Of a stretch of DNA of 64,000 nucleotides, positions 8,847-17,622 are shown piece by piece. A program made the translations under genes and the position numbers. Every line of letters starts with the position of its first letter. Position 1 is the stretch's first letter. Source of the DNA: Ktedonobacter robiniae (GTDB lineage: Bacteria > Chloroflexota > Ktedonobacteria > Ktedonobacterales > Ktedonobacteraceae); NCBI RefSeq assembly GCF_016587375.1, contig NZ_BNJG01000002.1, positions 248,001-312,000 on the forward strand, written 5' to 3'. The notes beneath the pieces were generated by a model. It made no database searches and was not told the origin of the DNA. It was given only the letters and a program-made list of their open reading frames with translations.

Positions 8847-9874
8847 CGCGAATAGGGACTCACAGGACTTTCTGCTTCAAGAACCACGCAGATGAATGAC
8901 TTGTTCCTCAAAGATGTGGAATGTCTCTGCACATCGTTCATTCCCTTTCTCGTTCGTTACCCGCCAACCACGTTCTAGTCTGTTTTTCCTGTGACCGACC
9001 AACGTTTCGCTGTCAAAGGCGTCTGCTGCTTACGTGGGACGTGCTCTTTGAATCGGAGGATGCCCTTAACCGGGGAAAGTGAACGCATTCTTCCACAGGA
9101 AGGCACATTCCATCAGGTTGATGCCACTGTCGGTAAATCGTTTGAGATCGATGCGAACTCCTCCAGAGAACGTGCAGTTGACTGTTTGGCTCGTGTGTTC
9201 CTGTTCTTTCTCCGTTTCCACCGTTTTCGTTGTTTCTGCTGCCCGTTTCCTTGGCGTTCTCGCTCCGTTCCATTCCGTCTAGTCGAGGGACTTTCATCCT
9301 TGGCTCGGCTCCAATCGTATTTCGACAACCTGTATAACCACGAGTATCCCTCCTACAAGGATGTGTCTCCAGAGCGCAATTTACAGATTTCAGAGGCAGT
9401 ATATCAGATGTAGGGCGGTTTTGCCCAGATTCGTTTGTCCCTGTGCTCAAGATTGAGGGCAATATTCCACGTTTGCGGGCTAGATCTGCTTACTTCGTGG
9501 TTCTGGCTCGCTTTTGATACCGCTGGCGAACCTTGGAGAGAGCCATGAGGCAGCCAGGTAACAAGTGCATTGTGGATGTTGTCGGAGCGGCTAGCATTCA
9601 TGAACCAAGCAGATGACCAGCAAAAGATGCAATTGTTGATCTCTTCTGCATCACGCTGAAGGCTCATAGATCTTCAGCGTGATTAAGATCCAGATGCGCT
9701 CTTTACAATGCCATCCTGATGCTCCTGAGGAGGATTCGCCAGCGGTATCAAGAGTAAGCCAGAACCACGTAATGAGCGAAATTCCTCCCATGAAATGAGC
9801 AAATTTACAGCACGGGGAAAATCGGCGCTACCTGGAGCAAGTCTCCTGCATCCATTCCTGTTACTGATGAGAAT
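8847..9874. other. 1-kb stretch without a convincing gene
   Basis: Several frames are open here but none shows a ribosome binding site or recognisable protein pattern. The only clear structure is an imperfect inverted repeat at 9491-9530 and 9733-9775. Confidence 0.5.
9491..9775. repeat. ~285-bp element bounded by ~38-bp imperfect inverted repeats
   Basis: CGTGGTTCTGGCT...TTGATACCGCTGGCGAA at 9495-9530 is repeated in reverse complement at 9734-9771 with a few mismatches. The interior carries no gene. The shape fits a MITE or the footprint of a lost element. No target duplication was recognised. Confidence 0.6.
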
Positions 9875-10192
9875 ATGGAAGAGACAGGCCAGATACTGAG
9901 CCAGGCCGAAGAGAGAGGCATGGTTTACTTACAGCAAGATAATGAAATACTTTCTTTATTCGGTGAGGAGTATCCCCTCGGACCAATTAAACCATTGTCA
10001 TTGCCTGCAACACTGGCAAACTGGCTGGAGGTCAAAGCTCTACTAGATCAAGGTTTTTGCGGTGACCTTCATTTGGAATTTGCTCCTCGCAATGATGGAT
10101 CATTTACGAAAGAATACCTCCAATGGCTTCCTGAGAATGATGGTAGCTTGGCTGCAAGCTTGCATTCTGATGCAAATGGCCCTTCCAATTAA
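9875..10192 (+). CDS. Hypothetical protein
   Basis: This is a possible 105-residue acidic protein with segments VYLQQDNEILSLFGEEYPLG and DLHLEFAPRNDGSF. No family is recognised and no strong ribosome binding site precedes the ATG, so the start is uncertain. Composition is protein-like and the frame lies alone in an otherwise empty stretch. It could be a remnant. Confidence 0.4.
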   Translation: MEETGQILSQAEERGMVYLQQDNEILSLFGEEYPLGPIKPLSLPATLANWLEVKALLDQGFCGDLHLEFAPRNDGSFTKEYLQWLPENDGSLAASLHSDANGPSN

Positions 10193-10248
10193 AATCGTCT
10201 GTTGTCTCTCTATAAGGAGGAGTATGGGATAGTGGTCATCATCTGGCC

Positions 10249-11364
10249 TTACTCCTCCTTTGCCAAGTGTGTGGAGATTCCAAAGACCTGCTCCAGATCG
10301 CGGCTATACTTATGCTCCGCCCGCTTGAGCACTTTGAGGTAACGTCCAGTGGTCGCCAGGCTCTCGTGATCAAGGAACTCCTGGATCTCGCTCGCGCTGA
10401 CCCCGAGTTGATCGAGGGTCTTGGCCGTCGTGTAACGGGTCACGTGGAATTTACTGGTGCCCAGGCGACGCGCACAGATTTGTTCCAGGGCCTGGAGCGA
10501 GAGAGCCTGCCCGCGGCTCTGGTTGCGTGAGAGGGAGATCCACACGGGGGCCTCGCCCTGAGTAGCCCATCCGGAACCATAGACCTGCTCCAGGTAGGCA
10601 ATGAGCGTGGCACTCGTTTCTTCTCCAAGCTGCCGCGCGCTGCGTTTGCCGCCCTTGGTACGTGGGAAGGTCACCCGAAGCGCGGCCCCAGCGCGGGTGA
10701 GGTGGCCGATCCGCATGTCGGCGAGCACCTGAACCCGTTGGCCGGTATGCAGGGCCAGGCTCAGGAGCGCATAATCGCGCAGGCCACTGAGCGATGTCCG
10801 GTCAATGGTGGCCAGGAGCTTGCGCATGTCGAGGGGTTCGATGGCCTCGGCACTGGCATAGTCATAGACTTTGCGCCGCTCCAGCAGTTCAATGGGATTG
10901 TCGCCCTGGTAGAGTTGCTGTCGATGAGCATAGACAAAGAGGCTGCTGAGAATCGCCAGGCGCTGGTTATAAGTGCTATTGGCGGGTGCGCCGGCGCGGG
11001 TCGAGGTAGCGGCACGTTCTCCGGCCCAGCGCTGGACAATCAGGAGCCAGTGCGCTCGGGTCCCGCGCTCCGAGAGATCCATGAAGAGGTCATAGCCCTG
11101 GGCGCGCAGCGCGTCACGGCAGGAGAGGGCAGTACTATGGTAGGCGAGATGGGTCTTGCGACTGTGTGATTTGCCGGTCTTGGCATCTAGCCAGGCCACC
11201 AGGACGCCATCCTCAGGTAGATGCACCAGGTGCGGGCATCCTGGGACGATGCACGCAAAGACCTGCTCCCCCGTGAGGGCCTGGCTCTGGAGGATGGGGA
11301 GGTGAGTAGCGCCTGACCAGTCGCTCTGGTGATCCTGGTGGGTCGCTGACTGGTGATCGTGCAT
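10249..11364 (-). CDS. Tyrosine recombinase / integrase
   Basis: This 371-residue site-specific recombinase has an SAM-like core-binding region at about 90-190 and a catalytic domain after about 200. Catalytic residues are visible in order: Arg in HTGQRVQVLADMR, Lys in FPRTKGGKRS, the His-x-x-Arg motif in HVTRYTTAKTL, His in LDHESLATTGRY, and the nucleophilic Tyr in the same block. An N-terminal CxxxxCPH-type knuckle (CIVPGCPHLVHL) precedes the core. The ATG at 11364 follows AGGAAGGG. It may be the integrase of a decayed element; no att site was recognised. Confidence 0.88.
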   Translation of the reverse strand: MHDHQSATHQDHQSDWSGATHLPILQSQALTGEQVFACIVPGCPHLVHLPEDGVLVAWLDAKTGKSHSRKTHLAYHSTALSCRDALRAQGYDLFMDLSERGTRAHWLLIVQRWAGERAATSTRAGAPANSTYNQRLAILSSLFVYAHRQQLYQGDNPIELLERRKVYDYASAEAIEPLDMRKLLATIDRTSLSGLRDYALLSLALHTGQRVQVLADMRIGHLTRAGAALRVTFPRTKGGKRSARQLGEETSATLIAYLEQVYGSGWATQGEAPVWISLSRNQSRGQALSLQALEQICARRLGTSKFHVTRYTTAKTLDQLGVSASEIQEFLDHESLATTGRYLKVLKRAEHKYSRDLEQVFGISTHLAKEE

Positions 11365-11396
11365 CGGGTGAATCCCTTCCTATATATACATGTGGT

Positions 11397-11879
11397 GTGG
11401 GTGAGTGGCGGGAGATGGGTTGGTTATGTCCCTCTGCCCTGCTGGTGTTCGAGCGGGAGAATCGGGCCTACTTCGCGGCGGTGATACCGGATCGGGGGGA
11501 CGAGTTCTTCGCCGAGTTCGATACGCGGCATGCGCAACTGCTCGCGCAGCAGGCCGCCGGGACGGATTACTTTTACCTGCTGGTGGCCGAGGGCGGCGAG
11601 GTAGTGGGGCGGGTAAACCTGTTCAATGTGGCAGACGGGTCGGCGGAACTCGGATACCGGATCGCGCAGAAGGCTGCGGGGCAAGGGCTGGCCACAGCGG
11701 CGGTGCGTGAGGTGCGCGAGCTCGCTGCCACAGAGTATGGGCTTACCAGTCTGCGCGCGAGGGTCACGCTGGATAATCCGGCTTCCCGCAAGGTGCTTGA
11801 ACACAATGGCTTCGTCCCTGTCAGTGAGCTAACGCTTAACGATAAGCCAGCCAGGTCCTACATCTGCGAACTCCGGTGA
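11397..11879 (+). CDS. GNAT-family N-acetyltransferase
   Basis: This ~160-residue protein resembles RimJ/RimL-type acetyltransferases that move acetyl from acetyl-CoA to an amine. The core is clear: FERENRAYFAAVIPDRG, EVVGRVNLF, ELGYRIAQKAAGQGLATAAV (acetyl-CoA-binding Q/RxxGxG/A segment), LTSLRARVTLDNPASRKVLEHNGF. The N terminus is odd: the usual beta strand before FERENRAYF is replaced by WREMGWLCPSALLV, and no good ribosome binding site precedes the GTG at 11397, so the 5' end may have been replaced by rearrangement. It is divergent from the integrase. Confidence 0.75.
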   Translation: MGEWREMGWLCPSALLVFERENRAYFAAVIPDRGDEFFAEFDTRHAQLLAQQAAGTDYFYLLVAEGGEVVGRVNLFNVADGSAELGYRIAQKAAGQGLATAAVREVRELAATEYGLTSLRARVTLDNPASRKVLEHNGFVPVSELTLNDKPARSYICELR

Positions 11880-11893
11880 CGCAAGCACATTCG

Positions 11894-12015
11894 TGTAAAT
11901 CCGAACACTATTCCGGCCGCTTTTACCATAATTGTCCTGGTGGGTAAGCTACTCTGAACAACTTGTTCACCAGGATAATTGTGGGATTTTTACTAGAATA
12001 GTGGTCGGATTTACA
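11894..12015. mobile_element. 122-bp MITE-like element, TGTAAATCC ends
   Basis: The ends TGTAAATCCGAACACTATTC and GAATAGTGGTCGGATTTACA are imperfect inverted complements. Inner arms ATAATTGTCCTGGTG and CACCAGGATAATT also pair, so the element can fold on itself. The same end sequence and inner CCTGGTGG block occur at 16083-16214 and 15145-15381, making a small family. It has no coding capacity. Confidence 0.75.
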
Positions 12016-12066
12016 GCTATGTTGTAGAGGGGTTCCTGTTCTATCAAGCTTCTTTTTGCATAAGAC

Positions 12067-12408
12067 ATGGTCATTCGCGGCGGTGAGAACCTGTTCCCGG
12101 CAGAGATCTAAGCCTTTCTCATCCGCCATCCCAGAGTGGCTGATGTGCAAGTTGTGGGCGTGCCAGATGCCTTCTTTGGCGAAGAACTGCTGGCGGTGGT
12201 CTTCCCCAAAGCTGGCGAGCTACTCACCGAGCAGGAGCTACGGGACTATTGCCAGGGCCAGATCAGCCACCAGAAGATTCCGCGCTACTTCCTGTTTGTG
12301 GATGCCTATCCCCTGACGGCCAGCGGCAAGGTGCAGAAGTTCGTGCTACGCGAGCAGGCCATCGCAGCCCTGGGCTTGGAGGAGGCAGCGAAGACGAAAA
12401 CCGCCTGA
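12067..12408 (+). pseudogene. C-terminal fragment of an AMP-forming acyl-CoA synthetase
   Basis: The frame reads VIRGGENLFPAEI, a TAA stop, then AFLIRHPRVADVQVVGVPD, continuing through FGEELLAVVFPK, IPRYFLFVDAYPLTASGKVQK. These are the A8-A10 motifs of the adenylation superfamily, including the catalytic Lys near the end. The TAA replaces what is normally a Glu codon, one substitution away. The N-terminal ~400 residues are absent; a MITE lies just upstream. It is dead as an enzyme. Confidence 0.85.
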
Positions 12409-12458
12409 CACAAGAAAGGCGGCGACGCAACGCCCTCTTGCGGGAAAAGGACGGGACC

Positions 12459-13217
12459 ATGTCACAGCAGACGCCTGCACGGACTATCCAGGAGATCGAG
12501 GCCATTGAGCGTATTCCCCTTGAGGAACGCTTCGGCGCCCGTAGCACCTACGACCTGATTCGGGCAATGGCTGCACAGGATCCGGATCGGCCGGCCATCG
12601 CCTTGCCAGCAGGTGTGGTGTGCTCGGATCGGGCGACCCACCTCTCTGCGGGCGCCTTGCTCAAAGGGGTGCATCAAACAGCCAACCTGGGCGTTGAGGC
12701 GACAGATGTGATTGCCGAGCTGTTGCCCAATCTGTTGGAGGCCCACCTCCTGTTCTGGGGAGGACAGGCCGCCGGGATCGTGTGCCCGATCCAGCCCGGC
12801 GTCCCTGTAGAGCACGCCATCGAGCTGCTGCAGGCGGCCCAGGCAAAGGTCCTCGTGGTACCAGGGCCACAGGTGAACCAGGACCTGTGGCGGAAGGCCG
12901 AGGCAGTTCGCCGGGAAGTCAAGAGCATCACCAGCGTACTCCAGGTGCGGGGGCCGGGGAAGGAGCGAGATGCAGTCTATGCCTTCGATGCCCTCGTCGG
13001 GGAGTATCCTGCTGATCACCTCCATACCGGACGTGAGATCACCCTCGACGACCTCGCGGTCTCCTTCTCTCCCAGTAGCACGACCGGTGTCCTTGTCCTG
13101 GTGCCTTTGACGCACGGGAAGTTGCTGTACACCGCCTGGGCGCTTGGCCTGGTCACCAGGCTCGCGCCGGAGGAAGTGCTCTTGCGTGGCCTTTCGCGCT
13201 TTTTCCAGGGCTGGTAG
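12459..13217 (+). pseudogene. N-terminal half of an acyl-CoA synthetase
   Basis: This 252-residue frame resembles the N-terminal domain of long-chain/malonyl-type acyl-CoA synthetases (RSTYDLIRAMAAQDPDRPAI, LPNLLEAHLLFWGGQAAGIV, INP-like PIQPGVPVEHAIELL). The phosphate-binding loop, normally TGGTTGxPK, reads SPSSTTGVLVLVP, losing the conserved Lys, and the frame stops shortly after at FFQGW. It follows the C-terminal fragment of a similar enzyme, so two tandem synthetase genes have decayed here. Confidence 0.75.
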
Positions 13218-13358
13218 CCAGCAGAGAGTTCATAGATCACCTGAGTTCACCCCGAAGAAACAGGCGCAAATCGAGCTTATGGGGAGTAAGCAATGTCGAG
13301 TGCTGTTCCCTGGCTCATTCTCGCCGTTTGCAACGTCAGTAGCGTGGCGATCCTGCCG

Positions 13359-13424
13359 CTTGCCGAGCGGTGTTCAATCGTTGCGGCCAGTACTGGCCGC
13401 AACGATTGAACACCGCTCGGCAAG
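13359..13424. repeat. 66-bp perfect palindrome
   Basis: The sequence reads the same on both strands for 66 bases with no spacer, centred on the CAGT|ACTG at 13391/13392. Its core is GCGGCCAGTACTGGCCGC. It lies in a 560-bp stretch (13218-13777) with no gene. A second smaller hairpin with arms GTTTCTTGT (13494-13502) and ACAAGAAAC (13519-13527) follows. Confidence 0.9.
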
Positions 13425-13661
13425 GAAACATAGCGAACGTTCCTGGCATACCCTTTCTTCTTTCCCCATAATATCGATTCTCGCCTGTTGCTCGTTTCTT
13501 GTGGTCACTGGTGCAAGAACAAGAAACGTGAGCCAGTGGCATTAATCTGCACCCGCCCTCTCCTCTCTTTCCACAGCTAACGTCTTGATGCGTAGGGGCG
13601 CAAATTCTCCAGGGAACGCCCGTGCTGGCCTTGAGTTAAAGCTGAGTGCACCGTTTCGGGG

Positions 13662-13675
13662 GGTTATGCAAAAAT
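13662..13675 (+). repeat. 14-bp target duplication of the IS4-type element, left
   Basis: GGTTATGCAAAAAT abuts the left IS end and is repeated exactly at 15127-15140. Confidence 0.85.
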
Positions 13676-15126
13676 CCCCATACGCACCAACTTAAGCAAG
13701 GCAGAGGCAAAAAGAGGCTCCATCTGCGATGATGTCAGAAAGAGAAACCTGATATCGAGAGCAGAGGGAGCACAGACATGGCAAATGTAGCACACGTCGA
13801 GCAGTCTTTGAAGCACATCCTGGAAGAACGAGCGAATGTCCTGGCCCGCGAAACGGGCTGTATTGAACGGCAGAGAAAATTCAGTGGAGCCGACCTGCTG
13901 CAAACGCTGGTTTTTGGCTGGCTGAGCCATCCGGATGCCAGTCTGGAGCGGCTCGCATCCATGGCGACCATCCGCAAGGTGGAAGTGACAGATACCGCGC
14001 TGCACAAACGCTTCACGGAGCCCTGTGCCCACTTCTTGCATGCGGTGTTTGAGGAGATGGCCAGTGTGGTCGTTGAAGCCAGCCAGGATGTCCCGTTGGA
14101 GCTCCTGTGTCGCTTTCAGTCAGTCGTGCTGGAGGATAGTAGCAGTATCGCCCTCCCAGAGGAATTGGCAGAGCAGTGGCAGGGATGCGGGGGATCTCCT
14201 GGAAAGGGGCAAGCTGCGGTGAAATTGCATGTTCGTTGGGAACTCAAACGGGGACAGGTGCAAGGCCCAAGGCTCACGCACGGACGGATCATTGATCGAT
14301 CCAGTCCGTTCAAAGATGATGGCTTGCCGGTGGGAAGTCTGTATATCGCCGATCTGGGGTATCTGGATTGGGGAGCGATTGCTGCTCGACGAGCGGCTGG
14401 CAGTTACACGCTCACTCGTGCCCAGGCCAGAACCAACTACTGGACGCCGGAAGGCAAACCGCTGGAACTGGATGCGCTGCTCCCACAGCAGGTCGGACAG
14501 ACCCACGAACGCTGGGTTCGTGTGGGCAAAGAGCATCGGCATCTGATGCGTCTGCTCATCTTGCGAGTTCCCCAAGACGGAGCTTCGCGACGACGCGCCA
14601 ACTTGGAGGCTGATGCCAAGCGACGCGCTCAACCCGTGCGGGAGCAAGCCTGGAAACTGGCCGACTGGACCATCTTGCTCACCGATGTCCCTGCGAATCT
14701 TCTGAACTTGCAGGAGGCTCTCGTCCTGGTGCGGGAACGATGGCAAATGGAAATGCTTTACAAGTTATGGAAGCAATACGGGCGGATTGATGAATGGCGC
14801 ACCACGAATCCCTGGCGCGTGCTCTGTGAACTGTATGCCAAGCTCATTGGACTGCTCCTGCAACACTGGCTCATTCTCCTGTTCGCCTGGCAAGATGAGC
14901 AGCGCAGAATGCCGCAAACTGGCACAGGTGGTCCGCGATACCGCCAGTTCGCTGCTGGAAGCTTTTGCAGGGGAGCGCTCGTTTCTCTCTGCCCTACAAG
15001 CCATCCAACGTCGCATGCGTTTAGGGTGCCAAATGAACAAGCGCAAAAAGCATCCCAATTCCGCCCAACTCCTCCAGCGGAGATCGACCAACTGGGCTTT
15101 GAGTCCTTAAGTTGGTGCGTATGGGG
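13676..15126 (+). mobile_element. IS4-family insertion sequence with 14-bp target duplication
   Basis: The element is 1451 bp. Its ends CCCCATACGCACCAACTTAA (13676-) and the exact complement (ending 15126) form perfect terminal inverted repeats of about 20 bp. Both sides carry GGTTATGCAAAAAT. It holds one transposase gene with a C-terminal frameshift. It inserted beside or into a MITE-like element. Confidence 0.9.
13778..15110 (+). pseudogene. IS4-family transposase, C-terminal frameshift
   Basis: About 443 residues when the frame is repaired. The DDE core is visible: VLEDSSSIALP (first Asp), SLYIADLGYLDWGA (second Asp), and the R-x3-E-x6-K signature in RWQMEMLYKLWK (catalytic Glu). Near 14,895-14,925 the frame shifts: the authentic C terminus RKLAQVVRDTASSLLEAF... 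to NWALSP ends at 15110 inside the element in the +1 frame, whereas the uninterrupted frame runs out of the IS into flanking DNA to 15220. One extra base would explain this. The catalytic residues precede the lesion. Confidence 0.85.
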
Positions 15127-15140
15127 GGTTATGCAAAAAT
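15127..15140 (+). repeat. 14-bp target duplication of the IS4-type element, right
   Basis: This is an exact copy of 13662-13675 next to the right IS end. Confidence 0.85.
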
Positions 15141-15144
15141 CCCC

Positions 15145-15381
15145 AAATTGGTATAATTATCCTGGTGGATCTCACGATCTTTTATCTGCACAGCAACCAC
15201 CTTCACCAGAAGAATTTTGAAAAATGACCAGTTTAATGGCTGTTGCCCACTTTGGGGGCTTACGGCTTGCTTGCTGACCTGAAGGAGAGCTACCAAGTGC
15301 AAATCATCGAGCTTGTAATGAAGAGCAAGCGGACACTAAGCCCCCAAAGTGGGCAACAGCCGTTTAATATTGGGATTTACA
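15145..15381. mobile_element. MITE-like element (TGTAAATCC family), left end lost, interrupted
   Basis: From AAATTGGTATAATTATCCTG to the end GGGATTTACA this matches the intact copy at 16083-16214 almost base for base, once the nested 124-bp element (15238-15361) and one GTTTAAT are removed. The first ~25 bases, including the left terminal repeat, are missing; the sequence there is instead the IS4-side flank. Confidence 0.8.
15238..15361. mobile_element. 124-bp nested MITE with 25-bp perfect inverted repeats
   Basis: The ends GGCTGTTGCCCACTTTGGGG (15238-) and the complement ending at 15361 pair perfectly for 25 bases. The exact 7-bp repeat GTTTAAT flanks it at 15231-15237 and 15362-15368. The copy at 16083-16214 has a single GTTTAAT at the equivalent place and serves as an empty site. 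No coding capacity. Confidence 0.88.
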
Positions 15382-15406
15382 ATAGGAATTGGATTAAAAT
15401 AAAACA

Positions 15407-16036
15407 ATGAAGAAGAAAATTCTCATCACACTTTCGATAATTGTCGTTATTATTCTACTCATATATGTGCCGTTGGTAATCTACATTAGTCACATGGCAA
15501 AGCAGGATACAAAAGTAAAATCAGATGTAATCGTAGTCTTAGGTGAGGGGGCTATGGGTGGTATTTCCTGCTTCGGACCAAGATGCCAGCATGGTTTTGT
15601 TCCACACCCCCACGATAACCCTTGCCTGGTTTCCCGAATAAACCAAGCGGTTTCTCTTTACAAAAACCACTACGCGCCAAAAATCCTTATGTCTGGCGGG
15701 ACCGACAAAGAAGATAATGTTAATGAAGCCGAAACTATGAAAACAATCGCTATGAAAGATGGCATTCCAGGAGCGGATATTCTAACTGAGAACAAGTCAA
15801 CTTCAACGTATGAAAATCTCGTGTTCTCGCAAAACATACTTAATAAAGCAGGGTTACATTCAGCCATCATTGTTACTGACCCTGCCACAAATGCTAGGGC
15901 TGGGCTTATAGCTTCAAAGCTACATTACACATACTCTTTATCTCCAGATATGAACACAACTTGCTCGCATCTAAGTGATTATTCTCTCAGAGAGCCTTTA
16001 GCAATAATTGACTATTTTCTCTCAGGGAAAATATAG
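15407..16036 (+). CDS. YdcF/SanA-like (DUF218) membrane protein
   Basis: This 209-residue protein starts with a membrane segment (ILITLSIIVVIILLIYVPLV) followed by a DUF218 domain: KSDVIVVLGEG at the first strand, RINQAVSLYKNHYAPKILMSGG, NEAETMKTIAMKDGIP, and the ENKSTSTYENLVFSQNIL block, which is the family signature TxEN. Family members are implicated in envelope or cell-wall processes, but the reaction is not established. The gene is markedly more AT-rich than its surroundings and sits between two MITE-like copies, which suggests transfer. The ATG at 15407 has only a weak AAAACA upstream. Confidence 0.8.
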   Translation: MKKKILITLSIIVVIILLIYVPLVIYISHMAKQDTKVKSDVIVVLGEGAMGGISCFGPRCQHGFVPHPHDNPCLVSRINQAVSLYKNHYAPKILMSGGTDKEDNVNEAETMKTIAMKDGIPGADILTENKSTSTYENLVFSQNILNKAGLHSAIIVTDPATNARAGLIASKLHYTYSLSPDMNTTCSHLSDYSLREPLAIIDYFLSGKI

Positions 16037-16082
16037 AGATTGCTAAAAAGTATCTGAGCAGCAGTTTGTCTGATAATTAAGA

Positions 16083-16214
16083 TGTAAATCCCAACATTAA
16101 ACTGGTGAAATTGGTATAATTATCCTGGTGGATCTCACGATCTTTTATCTGCACAGCAACCACCTTCACCAGAAGAATTGTTGAAAAATGACCAGTTTAA
16201 TATTGGGATTTACA
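16083..16214. mobile_element. 132-bp MITE-like element, TGTAAATCC family, intact
   Basis: The ends TGTAAATCCCAACATTAAAC (16083-) and GTTTAATATTGGGATTTACA (ending 16214) are near-perfect complements; inner arms TATCCTGGTGG and the CCACCTTCACCAG region also pair. It is the complete version of the element interrupted at 15145-15381. Its right end truncates a small gene on the minus strand. Confidence 0.82.
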
Positions 16215-16394
16215 CTCGCCGCCTCCGTCGTATACGTCAACCCGGGCAGACTCTGAGGGAGAGAGTATGAAGTGCTGATAGTTCCCATCAGGGACGTGTA
16301 CTTTCATGTCGCGGCCATAGTAGGATCTGCGCTTTCTGTAGTCAGCGAGCGGGATGGTTGAATCAATCCTGCAGAGATAGGTGTCATTGTCCAT
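16197..16394 (-). pseudogene. Small gene truncated at its 3' end by a MITE
   Basis: ATG at 16394 is preceded by AGGAGAGGGG at a workable distance. The frame encodes MDNDTYLCRIDSTIPLADYR and continues to VDVYDGGGE, then runs into the MITE end at 16214 and stops at a TAA inside it (16197-16199). The product family is not recognised. The original gene was presumably longer. Confidence 0.5.
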
Positions 16395-16972
16395 AAAGCC
16401 TGTAACCCCTCTCCTAATGCCTCAAGACGGTCGAAGAACTGGAGCCTACAATCCAAACATCGCTTCTAGGCCCAAGTTATATAGTTTCTATGTTTGGACA
16501 TTGTGACACTCCTCATTCTTTTAACATAATAGGCCCTGGGCTACGTAAGGTGTCATGAGCCGCAAGGTAGCGGTTACTACATGCATAAGCAGTATCGTCA
16601 GCCATCGCTAGTTCCTGATTCTGAGAGTGTCGGAACTGACAACTTCTACATGAATAAAACGAAGAATGCCCCTAAGCACAACATGTAATGATTCTCATAG
16701 GTCAAATGGGATCAAGTTCTTTTCCAGAAAAAAAGGCGGAACTTATGAGGGAGAAAGAGCTATGCCCGTATTACCTGCTACCTTGCGGCTGGTGACAGCT
16801 TACGTTGCGGGAGGCCTCAATGGTGCTCCTTCAAAAAACTTGTGGTCAACACACTGCTAGTAATGGCAATAACAAACGTAAAGAGCAAGCATGGATGCAT
16901 ATATACATATTTCTAGTTTGCGCTGTATAATACGTATGTCACAAACAACGTGTTCGTAAGACAGGGGATAAC
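16395..16972. other. Intergenic, no gene seen
   Basis: This AT-rich stretch has no supported gene. A 32-codon frame at about 16762 preceded by GAGGGAGAAAG is too short and lacks a recognisable pattern. The promoter and ribosome binding site of the next gene should lie near the end. Confidence 0.45.
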
Positions 16973-17479
16973 GTGTTGCGTATATTTTTCTTGTATAAAG
17001 CATTTCTTCGCATTCTTGGTATTTCGTTTATCTTCCTAGGTATTTGTGAAGCGTATATTGTTCTACATGCCTTTACACACCCACAGATTCTTAGCATCAC
17101 ATTACAGGTCATTTTAACTACCCCCTTTAGAATGGGTCCTCCCTACTATTTTGGAGCCCCATCATTTCTTGGTATTGGTATAGTATGCCTGGGTCTCAGT
17201 TCCATGAGGGGAACACTAGCTTATTGGTGCTTACAGGTTACTGTCTGGCTTATAGGTATAAATATCTGGTATCAGTTCAATGGAAATTTTGGAACTACAA
17301 GTGTTATTCCACCTTTTTCGATTCTCATTGCGACTCCAAACGATCCATGGCCACAGCTGATTGTCACTTTGGTTGTTTCCCTCATCCTATTCGCATTCTA
17401 CATTCCTATTACGTGCATGTTGAGAAAATTGGATGGACGAGGAGGTGCATCTGTAGCAATTCACACTCATATAAAATAA
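16973..17479 (+). CDS. Four-helix membrane protein, unknown family (copy A)
   Basis: This 168-residue, very hydrophobic protein has about four membrane segments, starting FLRILGISFIFLGICEAYIV. The block VWLIGINIWYQFNGNFGTTS and the end PITCMLRKL are matched in the protein encoded at 18184-18684, so the two are diverged paralogs in opposite orientation. The start is GTG/TTG-like near 16973. No catalytic motif is seen. Confidence 0.65.
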   Translation: MLRIFFLYKAFLRILGISFIFLGICEAYIVLHAFTHPQILSITLQVILTTPFRMGPPYYFGAPSFLGIGIVCLGLSSMRGTLAYWCLQVTVWLIGINIWYQFNGNFGTTSVIPPFSILIATPNDPWPQLIVTLVVSLILFAFYIPITCMLRKLDGRGGASVAIHTHIK

Positions 17480-17622
17480 TAAGAAATTATTTATTTTCAG
17501 GATCTTGTAATTAATAGATGCCGGAATCGATATCAAAAGTTCTAATTTGTGGGTTTTGAAGAAATAGACTAGAAGGTATAAAAATCTACATCTAGTGAGC
17601 CTAAAGAGAGGGATGTAAGAAC

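Noticed and set aside
8991..9667. Open frames on both strands considered as genes
   Set aside because: No ribosome binding site, no protein-like pattern, and the overlapping frames conflict; treated as gene-free.
15111..15220. Extension of the IS4 transposase frame beyond the IS end
   Set aside because: It only arises after the C-terminal frameshift; the true stop lies inside the element at 15110.
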